From Actinoplanes regularis (GTDB lineage: Bacteria > Actinomycetota > Actinomycetes > Mycobacteriales > Micromonosporaceae), in NCBI RefSeq assembly GCF_900188005.1, contig NZ_FZNR01000001.1, positions 806,001 through 870,000 of the forward strand: 64,000 nt of DNA, in the 5' to 3' direction. The number at the start of each line of letters is the position of its first letter. Position 1 is the stretch's first letter. Made by a program: the position numbers and the translations under genes. Below are positions 32,747 to 39,551 of this stretch, in pieces. The notes below the pieces were generated by a model, which saw only the letters and a list, made by a program, of their open reading frames with translations, did not search any database and was not told the DNA's origin.

Positions 32747-33957
32747 CCACCGTCGATCTTCGTACGCCGGAGGCGCTCGCTGACGCGGAGCGCTGGACCG
32801 CGCACAACTACCACCCGCTGCCGGTGGTCGTCGCCGAGGCCGAGGGTGCCTGGGTCACCGACGTGGACGGCCGCCGCTACCTGGACATGCTGGCCGGGTA
32901 CTCGGCGCTGAACTTCGGTCACCGGCACCCCGGGCTGATCGCCGCCGCGCACGCCCAGCTCGACCGGCTCACCCTGACCAGCCGCGCGTTCGTGCACGAC
33001 CAGTTCGCCGAGTTCTGCCAGGGCCTGGCCGAGCTGTGCGGCAAGGACCTGGTGCTGCCGATGAACACCGGCGCCGAGGCCGTCGAGACCGCGGTCAAGG
33101 TGGCCCGCAAGTGGGGTTACCAGGTCAAGGGCGTGCCGGACGGGCAGGCCGAGATCATCGTCGCGGACGGCAACTTCCACGGCCGGACCACCACGATCGT
33201 CAGCTTCTCCACCGACCCGGAGGCGCGGGCCGACTTCGGGCCGTACACGCCGGGCTTCGTGGTCGTGCCCTACGGCGACGCCGAGGCGCTGGCCGCGGCG
33301 ATCACCCCGAACACGGTCGCCGTGCTGCTGGAGCCGATCCAGGGCGAGGGCGGCGTGGTGATCCCGCCGGCCGGCTACCTGGCCCAGGTCCGTGCGGCGT
33401 GCACCGCGAACAACGTGCTGATGGTGGCCGACGAGATCCAGTCCGGCCTGGGCCGGACCGGGAAGACCTTCGCGATCGAGCACGAGGACGTCGTCCCGGA
33501 CATGTACGTGCTCGGCAAGGCGCTCGGCGGCGGCATCGTGCCGGTCTCCGCGGTCGCCGCCGACCGGGACGTGCTCGGCGTGCTCAAGCCGGGCGAGCAC
33601 GGCTCCACCTTCGGCGGCAACGCGCTGGCCTGCGCGGTCGGCAGCGCGGTGATCGGGCTGCTGCGCACCGGTGAGTTCCAGGAGCGGTCGGCGCGGCTCG
33701 GTGCGCGCCTCCAGGCCGGCCTGGAGGCGCTGGTCGGCAAGGGTCTGGTCGCGGTCCGCTGCCGTGGGCTGTGGGCCGGGGTGGACATCGACCCGGCGCT
33801 GATGACCGGGCGGCAGGCCTGTGAGCGGCTGGCCGCGCGGGGCGTGCTCGCCAAGGACACCCACGGTTCGACGATCCGGCTGGCCCCGCCGCTGGTGATC
33901 ACCGAGGAGGACCTCGACCACGCGGTCGCCCAGCTCGCCGCGGTGCTCGCGAGCTGA
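32743..33957 (+). CDS. rocD: Ornithine--oxo-acid transaminase
   Basis: PLP-dependent class III aminotransferase (404 aa) that moves the delta-amino group of ornithine to 2-oxoglutarate, giving glutamate semialdehyde. The signatures are PMNTGAEAVETAVKVARKWG, LEPIQGEGGV, ADEIQSGLGRTG and the PLP-lysine segment LGKALGGG. STFGGNALACAV is intact. ATG 32743 has GGAGG 8 nt upstream and lies inside the last codons of ddaH. The bicistron is closed by a strong terminator. Together the two genes make an arginine-derivative catabolic module. Confidence 0.94.
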   Translation: MTTVDLRTPEALADAERWTAHNYHPLPVVVAEAEGAWVTDVDGRRYLDMLAGYSALNFGHRHPGLIAAAHAQLDRLTLTSRAFVHDQFAEFCQGLAELCGKDLVLPMNTGAEAVETAVKVARKWGYQVKGVPDGQAEIIVADGNFHGRTTTIVSFSTDPEARADFGPYTPGFVVVPYGDAEALAAAITPNTVAVLLEPIQGEGGVVIPPAGYLAQVRAACTANNVLMVADEIQSGLGRTGKTFAIEHEDVVPDMYVLGKALGGGIVPVSAVAADRDVLGVLKPGEHGSTFGGNALACAVGSAVIGLLRTGEFQERSARLGARLQAGLEALVGKGLVAVRCRGLWAGVDIDPALMTGRQACERLAARGVLAKDTHGSTIRLAPPLVITEEDLDHAVAQLAAVLAS

Positions 33958-33971
33958 CCTCCCGAAGACGA

Positions 33972-34005
33972 AAGGCGCCGCTGCCGTTCCCGGCAGCGGC
34001 GCCTT
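33972..34005 (+). terminator. Strong intrinsic terminator after rocD
   Basis: A 15-bp perfect stem (AAGGCGCCGCTGCCG, complement at 33991-34005) has a TTCC loop, and the T-run extends through TTTTT. Confidence 0.95.
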
Positions 34006-34015
34006 TTTCGGTCTG

Positions 34016-35164
34016 TCAGCGGCCGACCGGGCGGATCGCCATGGTGGGGGCCTCGGCCATCACCGACTGCGGCTGCACCACGCCGCCGTTCGACCAGAGC
34101 TTGGCCCGGCCCACGTGCACACCCGCGTACAGCTCGATGATGTCGTCCGCGGCGAGGACACGGGACTCGTCCCGGTGCAGGGTGACGCGCTCGTCGTCGT
34201 CGGCCGAGCCGCCCGGGCGCACCCCCGTGCCGTTGGTGCTGACGTCCTTCGCGATGATCTCGCCGGCGCGCAGGGCGAGCCGGACGTGTCCCCGGCTGAT
34301 CCATTTCCGGGCGTCCTGGGTGAGCCACTGGCCCAGCATGACCCCGCCGCCGCCCTCCGGCGCCCGGCCGACCACCACCGGCTGATCCTCCGAGACGGTG
34401 AAGCGCTTACGGATCACACCGTCGATGCGGACCGAGAGCACCTCGGTCGCCGGACGCGGGCCGGCGTCCTTGAGCCGCTCCCCGTGCCGTGGACAGGTCG
34501 GCACCCCCGCCCGCAGGGCCGGCGGCGGCTGCGCCACCGGGCTGGTGAAGGTCCGCATGTCCGCGAACGGGCTGTCCGACTGCCCGCCGCTGCCGAACGT
34601 GGTGCAGTTGAGGTCGGGGCATTTCCAGATGCGCGAGAGCAGCCGCTCCCCCAGCGGTGACCGAGGCGTCGGCGGGACCGCCTCGCCCCGGCCCACCCGG
34701 GCCACCAGCGTCGGGCTGCCCTGCTGCGACACCAGGGCGAGCAACCGGCCCGGCGCGGCGACCCACGGACGGTTGGCCCGGAAACGGTCCTCCCGGTCAC
34801 GGGTGAGCACCGGCAGGCCGAGCATCTCGGCCACCTCCAGCACCCGGTCCTCCATCTGCGGCACCACCTCGACCTTGCCGTCGTCGGCCCAGCGGCGCAC
34901 CACCATGCGCTCGTTCGAGGTGAGATCGGTGTCGGAGAGCAGACCCCGTGGGGCGATCACGTAGACCGGGACGTTCTCCTCGGCGACGTACCTCCCGAGG
35001 GCGTCGACCAGCAGACCGAGACGAACCAGGCTGGCCGGCCGGCCGCCGTCGAGGTCGGCGTAGCGCACCACCTCGGAAAGATCCACCACGGCCCGGGCGA
35101 GAGCCGGATCGGTGGTGAGCCGGATCTCGATAGCGTCAAGGACCTTGCTGACCTCGAATCTCAC
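34016..35164 (-). CDS. FHA-domain protein with zinc-ribbon-like centre
   Basis: A 382-aa cytoplasmic protein in three parts. Residues 1-140 form an alpha/beta domain (VVDLSEVVRYADLDGG, VPVYVIAPRG, LGLPVLTRDRED) that has the feel of a PIN/NYN-like Rossmann fold; this is inference. The centre has CPDLNC and, 50 residues on, CPRHG, possibly metal-binding. Residues 265-355 form an FHA domain: VVVGRAPEGG, WISRGHVRL and DVSTNGTGV, with the phosphothreonine-binding Arg, Ser and Asn. It could read the Ser/Thr kinase encoded at 6213. GTG 35164 has GGAGGG just upstream. Confidence 0.85.
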   Translation of the reverse strand: MRFEVSKVLDAIEIRLTTDPALARAVVDLSEVVRYADLDGGRPASLVRLGLLVDALGRYVAEENVPVYVIAPRGLLSDTDLTSNERMVVRRWADDGKVEVVPQMEDRVLEVAEMLGLPVLTRDREDRFRANRPWVAAPGRLLALVSQQGSPTLVARVGRGEAVPPTPRSPLGERLLSRIWKCPDLNCTTFGSGGQSDSPFADMRTFTSPVAQPPPALRAGVPTCPRHGERLKDAGPRPATEVLSVRIDGVIRKRFTVSEDQPVVVGRAPEGGGGVMLGQWLTQDARKWISRGHVRLALRAGEIIAKDVSTNGTGVRPGGSADDDERVTLHRDESRVLAADDIIELYAGVHVGRAKLWSNGGVVQPQSVMAEAPTMAIRPVGR

Positions 35165-35341
35165 GAGCCCTCCCCTGTCCTGCAAGCACGGATTAGGTCC
35201 GGTTCATCATGCCCCGGCCATGATCTGCGCGGCTAATCGGGCGGACGCCGCGCCACGCTTCGCCCGGGGTGTCCGTTTGCCGACTCCGTCGATCGGGAAC
35301 GTGTCCATCGATCGCCATAGTCAGGAACAGAAAGGACGATC

Positions 35342-36142
35342 ATGCGGACAGCACGGCTCACCGGGCTCGGTCTCGCGGTGGCCACGGCCGCTTTCGCCGT
35401 CACCGGCTGCACCGCGGACAGTACGCCCGCGACGTCGGCCTCGAAAGCGCCGGAAGCATCGGCGGCGCCCGTCAGCAGCGCGGACCCGGCAGCGGTCAAG
35501 GCGCTCTCGGACGCGGCGGCCACCCTCGGCGACTCCAGCTTCACGATGACCATGACGCAGGGCAGCGGCTTCCAACTGACCGCGAACATCGACGCGCCGC
35601 ACGGCAACGGCGACGCGGAGATGACCGCCAAGGGCACCAACACCGCGCTCACCGTCAGGACGCTGCTGTTCGGCCAGGACCTGTACGCCCAGATTCCCGG
35701 CGTCACCCAGGGCACGACCTGGACCCACCTGGACATGACGCGGTTGCCGGACGGTTCGAACGTCGGGCTGAAGCCCGGCCAGATCGATCCGGCGAACACC
35801 GCCGAGCTGATCGGGTCCAGCACCGATGTGCAACGCAACGGCGAGGGTTCGTACGCCGGGACGCTGGACCTGACCCGGGCCGCCGGTATGGCCGGGATCA
35901 GCAAGGTCACCATCGACGGATACGGCGCCGACGCCCAGCGTGTGCCGTTCGAGGCCACCCTGGACCAGCAGAACCGGCTCGAGACGCTGACCCTGCGGCT
36001 GCCCACGGCGGACCAGCGCGAGGCGCAGCCACTGGTGGTCAAGTACAGCGACTACGGCCGGACCTCGACCGCGGAGAAACCGCCGGCCGGCCAGATCACC
36101 GAGGCGCCGGCCGACGTCTACCAGGCGCTCGGCGGCAAGTGA
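35342..36142 (+). CDS. LppX/LprG-like lipoprotein
   Basis: A 266-aa secreted lipoprotein. The signal peptide ends in the lipobox VTGC (Cys about 23), followed by an Ala/Ser/Pro-rich tether. The mature domain (about 50-260) has alternating strands typical of the LppX/LprA/F/G fold (SFTMTMTQGSGFQLTANIDA, GTLDLTRAAG, VPFEATLDQQNRLETLTL). Mycobacterial members carry lipids across the cell envelope. ATG 35342 has AAAGGA 5 nt upstream. It is monocistronic and ends convergently 3 bp from the acyltransferase gene. Confidence 0.85.
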   Translation: MRTARLTGLGLAVATAAFAVTGCTADSTPATSASKAPEASAAPVSSADPAAVKALSDAAATLGDSSFTMTMTQGSGFQLTANIDAPHGNGDAEMTAKGTNTALTVRTLLFGQDLYAQIPGVTQGTTWTHLDMTRLPDGSNVGLKPGQIDPANTAELIGSSTDVQRNGEGSYAGTLDLTRAAGMAGISKVTIDGYGADAQRVPFEATLDQQNRLETLTLRLPTADQREAQPLVVKYSDYGRTSTAEKPPAGQITEAPADVYQALGGK

Positions 36143-36145
36143 CGG

Positions 36146-37198
36146 TCAGCCGGCGGGTTCGGTGCCGCGGTCGATCCAGAGTGGTCGCGGCGCCGGCCGG
36201 TTCTCCTCGATCCACGCGTCGATGCGGGCCCACCAGGCGTAGAGCCAGTCGATCCGGTCCTGTTCGCCGGTCGGCACCTCGTCCGGCGGAACGCTCCAGA
36301 AGCGCATCACCAGGCGCTTGTCCATCGGCAGCTCACGCCACACGTCGCCGACGGTCATCATCCGGTCCAGGCCGGTGTGCGCCACGAAGATCACTCCGGC
36401 GTCCGGAGCCGCGTCGATCGCCGCCAGCAGGCCACCCGGTTTCGGCGGCAGCAGGTTGCGCAGGCCCTCCGCCTTGACCGCCATCTCGTCCAGGCCGCTG
36501 GCCCGCAGCCGGGCAATCGCATTGATCTTGCGGCGCGGGGTGAAGTTACCGCCCTCCGGGAAGATCACGAAGGCGTCGTTGTCGTCCAGCCCGGTGGCGA
36601 GGTCACCGATCTGCTCCTCCAGCGTCGCCGTGGCGATCCGGCCCGGCGTGATGAACCGGTTGGGCAGCCGGTTGAGCAGCACGTCCACCGCGGGATCCCA
36701 CTGCAGGGCGGCCTTCAGCACGATCCGCGGCTCCCGCGCGAACCAGTTGACCAGCGCGTGGATCAGGGTGAACGAGTCGCCCGGGCCGGCATGCCGGCTC
36801 ACCACGATCTCCGGGCGGCCCGGCTGCGCGGTGTCCGGATCGGTGCCGACGACATCAATCGCCAGGTGCAGCGACCAGCGGGCGAACCAGAAGAGCGTGC
36901 GCAGGAACCAGCCGGTCACCACGTAGTGCGCGCGCTGGAAGAACGGCTCCCGGATCCACCTGCCGAAGCCGGACGCCACCCAGAGCACGGTGAGCACGAT
37001 CAGCGCGGCGGCGTCCCAGACCACGTAGACGATCAGCAGGAAGGCCAGCCGGGGCACCCGCAGCCGACCCGGGACCAGCGGCGACACGGCGAACGCGAAG
37101 AGCAGCCAGACCGGCAGACTGACCAGCAGCGTGACGGCGAGCAGCACGACGGCCGGGGCGATCACCAGGCGGCGGACCCAGATCGGCGGGAGGCTCAC
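36146..37198 (-). CDS. PlsC-family 1-acylglycerol-3-phosphate acyltransferase-like membrane protein
   Basis: A 350-aa protein. Three hydrophobic helices in the first 90 residues precede an acyltransferase domain. The catalytic H-x4-D is present as RHAGPGDS, though the usual Asn before His is replaced by Arg. The second block is FPEGGNFTPRRK. The remainder (VAHTGLDRMMTVGDVWRELPMD) is typical of an actinobacterial branch. It probably acylates a lysophospholipid or related lipid at the membrane. Its start overlaps the patatin stop by 4 bp, implying joint lipid remodelling. Confidence 0.85.
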   Translation of the reverse strand: MSLPPIWVRRLVIAPAVVLLAVTLLVSLPVWLLFAFAVSPLVPGRLRVPRLAFLLIVYVVWDAAALIVLTVLWVASGFGRWIREPFFQRAHYVVTGWFLRTLFWFARWSLHLAIDVVGTDPDTAQPGRPEIVVSRHAGPGDSFTLIHALVNWFAREPRIVLKAALQWDPAVDVLLNRLPNRFITPGRIATATLEEQIGDLATGLDDNDAFVIFPEGGNFTPRRKINAIARLRASGLDEMAVKAEGLRNLLPPKPGGLLAAIDAAPDAGVIFVAHTGLDRMMTVGDVWRELPMDKRLVMRFWSVPPDEVPTGEQDRIDWLYAWWARIDAWIEENRPAPRPLWIDRGTEPAG

Positions 37199-38052
37199 CA
37201 GCGGCCGCCCGGATCCGGCAGCGGATGAACATTCGCGGTCAGGTAGCGGCGGGAGGCGGTGTAGGCCCGGCTGATCCGCCGGCCCACTCGCGCCATGTCC
37301 CGATACGCCCAGGGCGAGTCGTCGCCGGCCTCGCCGCCACCGCTGGGCAGGACATGCACCCGGACGCCGTCAGGCAGCGTCGCCATGTCCCGCGCGAAGC
37401 GGTGCCGCCGGGCGATCTCGAACGCCACCTGTGCCACCTCCCACGGCCGCTTGGGCACGCTGAGCTGTCTCTCCACCCGGCCCACCTGGAGCACGAAGAC
37501 GAGCTTCGCGCCGAGCCGGACCGCTTCGCTGATCGGGATCGAGTTTACGATCCCACCGTCCACATAGTGCTCCCCGTCGATCTCCATCGGCGGCAGCAGG
37601 CCGGGCACGGCCGACGAGGCGAGCACCGCGTCGACCAGCGGGCCGCTGTCGAACCAGTGCTCGGCGGCCCGCTCGATGCTGGCGGCGCAGCAGTGGAACG
37701 GCACCTTCAGGTCGGCGAAGGAGACCGCATCGCCGAGCTCCCCCTCCAGCAGCCGGCGCAGCGGGAGCGGCGAATGCAGATGGGTCCGCGCCGCGAACCG
37801 CCGCAGCTGCCGGCCGATCGAGTCGCCGTAGACCGCCGCCGCCTCAGGTGACGCCCAGAGCCGGACCAGCCGGTCGGTGACCGCCTCACCCGGCTCGGCG
37901 GCGACCAGGGCGCCGTTGACCGCGCCGATCGACGTGCCGACCACCAGATCCGGCCGGAACCCGGCCCGGAAGAGGGCGCGCAGCATGCCCACCTCGACCG
38001 CCCCGAGCACACCGCCACCGCCGAGCACGAACGCAACCGGACCGTCGACCAT
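37195..38052 (-). CDS. Patatin-like phospholipase / lipid acyl hydrolase
   Basis: A 285-aa serine hydrolase with a Ser-Asp dyad: the oxyanion loop is FVLGGGGVLGA, the nucleophile elbow is GTSIGAVNG, and the catalytic Asp lies in YVDGGIVNS. Members release fatty acids from phospholipids or neutral lipids. ATG 38052 is preferred because the only longer start (38088) lies inside an extragenic repeat array. It is coupled to the downstream acyltransferase gene by a 4-bp overlap, suggesting a deacylation/reacylation pair. Confidence 0.9.
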   Translation of the reverse strand: MVDGPVAFVLGGGGVLGAVEVGMLRALFRAGFRPDLVVGTSIGAVNGALVAAEPGEAVTDRLVRLWASPEAAAVYGDSIGRQLRRFAARTHLHSPLPLRRLLEGELGDAVSFADLKVPFHCCAASIERAAEHWFDSGPLVDAVLASSAVPGLLPPMEIDGEHYVDGGIVNSIPISEAVRLGAKLVFVLQVGRVERQLSVPKRPWEVAQVAFEIARRHRFARDMATLPDGVRVHVLPSGGGEAGDDSPWAYRDMARVGRRISRAYTASRRYLTANVHPLPDPGGRW

Positions 38053-38056
38053 ATGG

Positions 38057-38176
38057 GCTAGCTTGGCTCCGCTTCGCTCCGCATGCAAAACGGGTTGCTG
38101 GTTTGGCTCCGCTTCGCTCCGCGCGCGAAACGGGTTGCTAGCTTGGCTCCGCTTCGCTCCGCGCGCAAAACGCCTT
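38057..38176. repeat. Three tandem 40-bp repeats
   Basis: Units at 38057-38096, 38097-38136 and 38137-38176 share the core TTGGCTCCGCTTCGCTCCGC followed by G/A-rich CAAAACGGGTT. They lie immediately upstream of the patatin start and may have displaced its original promoter. Confidence 0.92.
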
Positions 38177-38180
38177 GTAA

Positions 38181-38253
38181 CCGGTGAGGAGACAGGTGGT
38201 TTTCTGCCGCCCGAAAACCGTGGGCGTCAGAAAACCACCTGTCTCCTCACCGG
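38181..38253. repeat. Perfect 26-bp inverted repeat
   Basis: Left arm 38181-38206 and right arm 38228-38253 are exactly complementary. The 21-nt loop itself contains a CGCCC/GGGCG stem. The arms start CCGGTGAGGAGACAGG. It is non-coding and lies between two tandem-repeat arrays. Confidence 0.93.
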
Positions 38254-38274
38254 CGGCGTTTCGCGAACTGCAGG

Positions 38275-38342
38275 GATGGTGTTTTGCGGACTGGAGGGTG
38301 GTGTTTTGCGGGGTGGAGGGGTGGTGTTTTGCGGGGTGGAGG
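38275..38342. repeat. Three tandem 22-23-bp G/T-rich repeats
   Basis: Units start at 38275, 38298 and 38320 with the core GGTGTTTTGCGG followed by (G/A)(G/C)TGGAGG. They lie between the inverted repeat and the MerR promoter. Confidence 0.9.
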
Positions 38343-38357
38343 GTTGCGAGGGGTTGC

Positions 38358-38375
38358 CTTGACGTTGGTGTTAAG
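38358..38375 (+). promoter_or_regulatory. MerR-type operator/promoter
   Basis: CTTGACGTTGGTGTTAAG is an imperfect 18-bp inverted repeat containing the -35 hexamer TTGACG, the arrangement expected for a MerR-regulated promoter with a long spacer. It lies 17 bp before the merR start, so autoregulation of the merR-trx operon is likely. Confidence 0.65.
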
Positions 38376-38391
38376 CCGTAGCGTCGGGTGC

Positions 38392-38784
38392 ATGTTGATC
38401 GGGGAGCTCGCGGAGCGGGCCGGGACCAGCCCGCGCACGCTCCGGTATTACGAGGAGCACGGGCTGGTCCGGGCGGGGCGGGACGCCAATGGATACCGGC
38501 AGTACGACGACGGCGAACTGCGCGTGGTGCACGAGATCCGCACGCTGCTGGCCTCCGGCTTCGGCCTGGACGACATCCGGCCCTTCGTCGAGTGCCTGCG
38601 GGCCGGCAACAGCGCCGGCCACGTGTGTCCGGATTCGGTCGCGGTGCTGCGCCGCAAGATCGCCGAGGTGGACGACTACCTCGGCCAGCTCACCGAGGTC
38701 CGGCAGCGGCTGCACGACCAGTTGGACCAGGCCCTCGAGAACCGCTCAGATCCTCAGGAGACGAGATGCCGGACGAGACGCTGA
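38392..38784 (+). CDS. MerR family transcriptional regulator
   Basis: A 130-aa regulator. The N-terminal winged helix is classic: MLIGELAERAGTSPRTLRYYEEHGLV, then NGYRQYDDGELRVVHEI. A dimerisation coiled coil follows (about 80-118, VAVLRRKIAEVDDYLGQLTEVRQRL). Cys68 and Cys79 (VECLRAGNSAGHVCPDS) are placed where redox- or metal-sensing MerR proteins carry ligands. It overlaps the thioredoxin gene by 19 bp, so a thiol or redox signal is a reasonable guess. GTG 38389 is an alternative start. Confidence 0.92.
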   Translation: MLIGELAERAGTSPRTLRYYEEHGLVRAGRDANGYRQYDDGELRVVHEIRTLLASGFGLDDIRPFVECLRAGNSAGHVCPDSVAVLRRKIAEVDDYLGQLTEVRQRLHDQLDQALENRSDPQETRCRTRR

Positions 38785-39113
38785 TCACGATCACCGACGC
38801 CACCTTCGACGAGCTGGTCCTCCAGGCCCGGCAGCCGGTGGTGGTCGACTTCTGGGCGAAGTGGTGCCCACCCTGCGGCCCGATGTCGCGGCTGCTCGGG
38901 GAGCTGGCCGGCGAGTTCGACGGGCGGCTGCTGATCGGCACGCTGGACGCCGACGAGAACCCGATCACCACCCGCGCGTACCGGGTGCTGGCCATGCCCA
39001 CCCTGCTCTTCTTCTCGAACGGCGAGGTGACCTCGTCGATCGTCGGGGCACGGCCGAAATCCGTGCTGCGGGCCGCGCTCAGCGGCGCGGTCACCCCCTA
39101 CGTCAACCGCTGA
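38766..39113 (+). CDS. Thioredoxin
   Basis: A 115-aa thioredoxin-fold protein. The active site is WCPPC (Cys34, Cys37), where the usual central Gly is replaced by Pro, which generally shifts the redox potential. VVVDFWAKW before it and the cis-Pro segment AMPTLLFFSNGE are standard. ATG 38766 has CAGGAG 6 nt upstream. It is translationally coupled to the MerR regulator, so expression is probably induced by the signal that MerR senses. Confidence 0.93.
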   Translation: MPDETLITITDATFDELVLQARQPVVVDFWAKWCPPCGPMSRLLGELAGEFDGRLLIGTLDADENPITTRAYRVLAMPTLLFFSNGEVTSSIVGARPKSVLRAALSGAVTPYVNR

Positions 39114-39126
39114 AACCTTTTCCCGG

Positions 39127-39279
39127 TACGAACAATGGGGCACCGTGGCCAGGCCACGAGCCAGGTCCCGTGCCGCTCTCGCGCGACGCACGCGCGGAAC
39201 CGGGCCGCGGCCGCGCGTCCCGATTGCCGACAGGCACGGGAGTCGGCTCGAGCCTAGCCAGAGGGCCCCATTGTTCGTA
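39127..39279. repeat. 153-bp inverted-repeat element (MITE-like or large terminator)
   Basis: Terminal arms 39127-39141 (TACGAACAATGGGGC) and 39265-39279 are perfect 15-bp complements. Inside, further pairs nest in order: CGAGCC/GGCTCG, TCCCGTGCC/GGCACGGGA and ACGCGCGG/CCGCGCGT. The whole element can therefore fold into one long stem. It lies between convergent genes. No target-site duplication is evident. Confidence 0.85.
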
Positions 39280-39310
39280 TTAAATATGAATCTTGATCTT
39301 TGGTTGGAAT

Positions 39311-39526
39311 TCAGTCCAACTCGGGCATCGCCACCGGCTGCGGCCGGGGGTGGCAGGTGCCGCACTGCACGGCGTCCTCCACCACCAGCGCCTCCGCTCG
39401 GTCCCGGACCGCCGACCTGCTGATCTCCAACAGGTACGGCCCGAACCGCGCGTGTTCCACGCAGACCCCGCGCCCGCAGAAGCGGCACGTGGCCCGGGCC
39501 GCCTCGGCGCAGAACCAGCACAGCAT
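39311..39526 (-). CDS. Small cysteine-rich, probably zinc-binding protein
   Basis: A 71-aa protein with three Cys pairs: CWFC at residues 3-6, CRFCGRGVC at about 14-22, and CGTC near residue 55, plus a conserved-looking EHARFGPYLLEI segment. The spacing suggests one or two zinc-ribbon knuckles. Its function is unknown. It lies 25 bp downstream of the large metalloprotease gene on the same strand and may be cotranscribed with it. Confidence 0.75.
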   Translation of the reverse strand: MLCWFCAEAARATCRFCGRGVCVEHARFGPYLLEISRSAVRDRAEALVVEDAVQCGTCHPRPQPVAMPELD

Positions 39527-39551
39527 GGACAGCTCCTCCCGTTCGCGCCGG

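Noticed and set aside
38275..38342. Could the short tandem repeats be a CRISPR array?
   Set aside because: Units are contiguous with no variable spacers, and no cas gene is present; the same applies to the 33-bp and 40-bp arrays.
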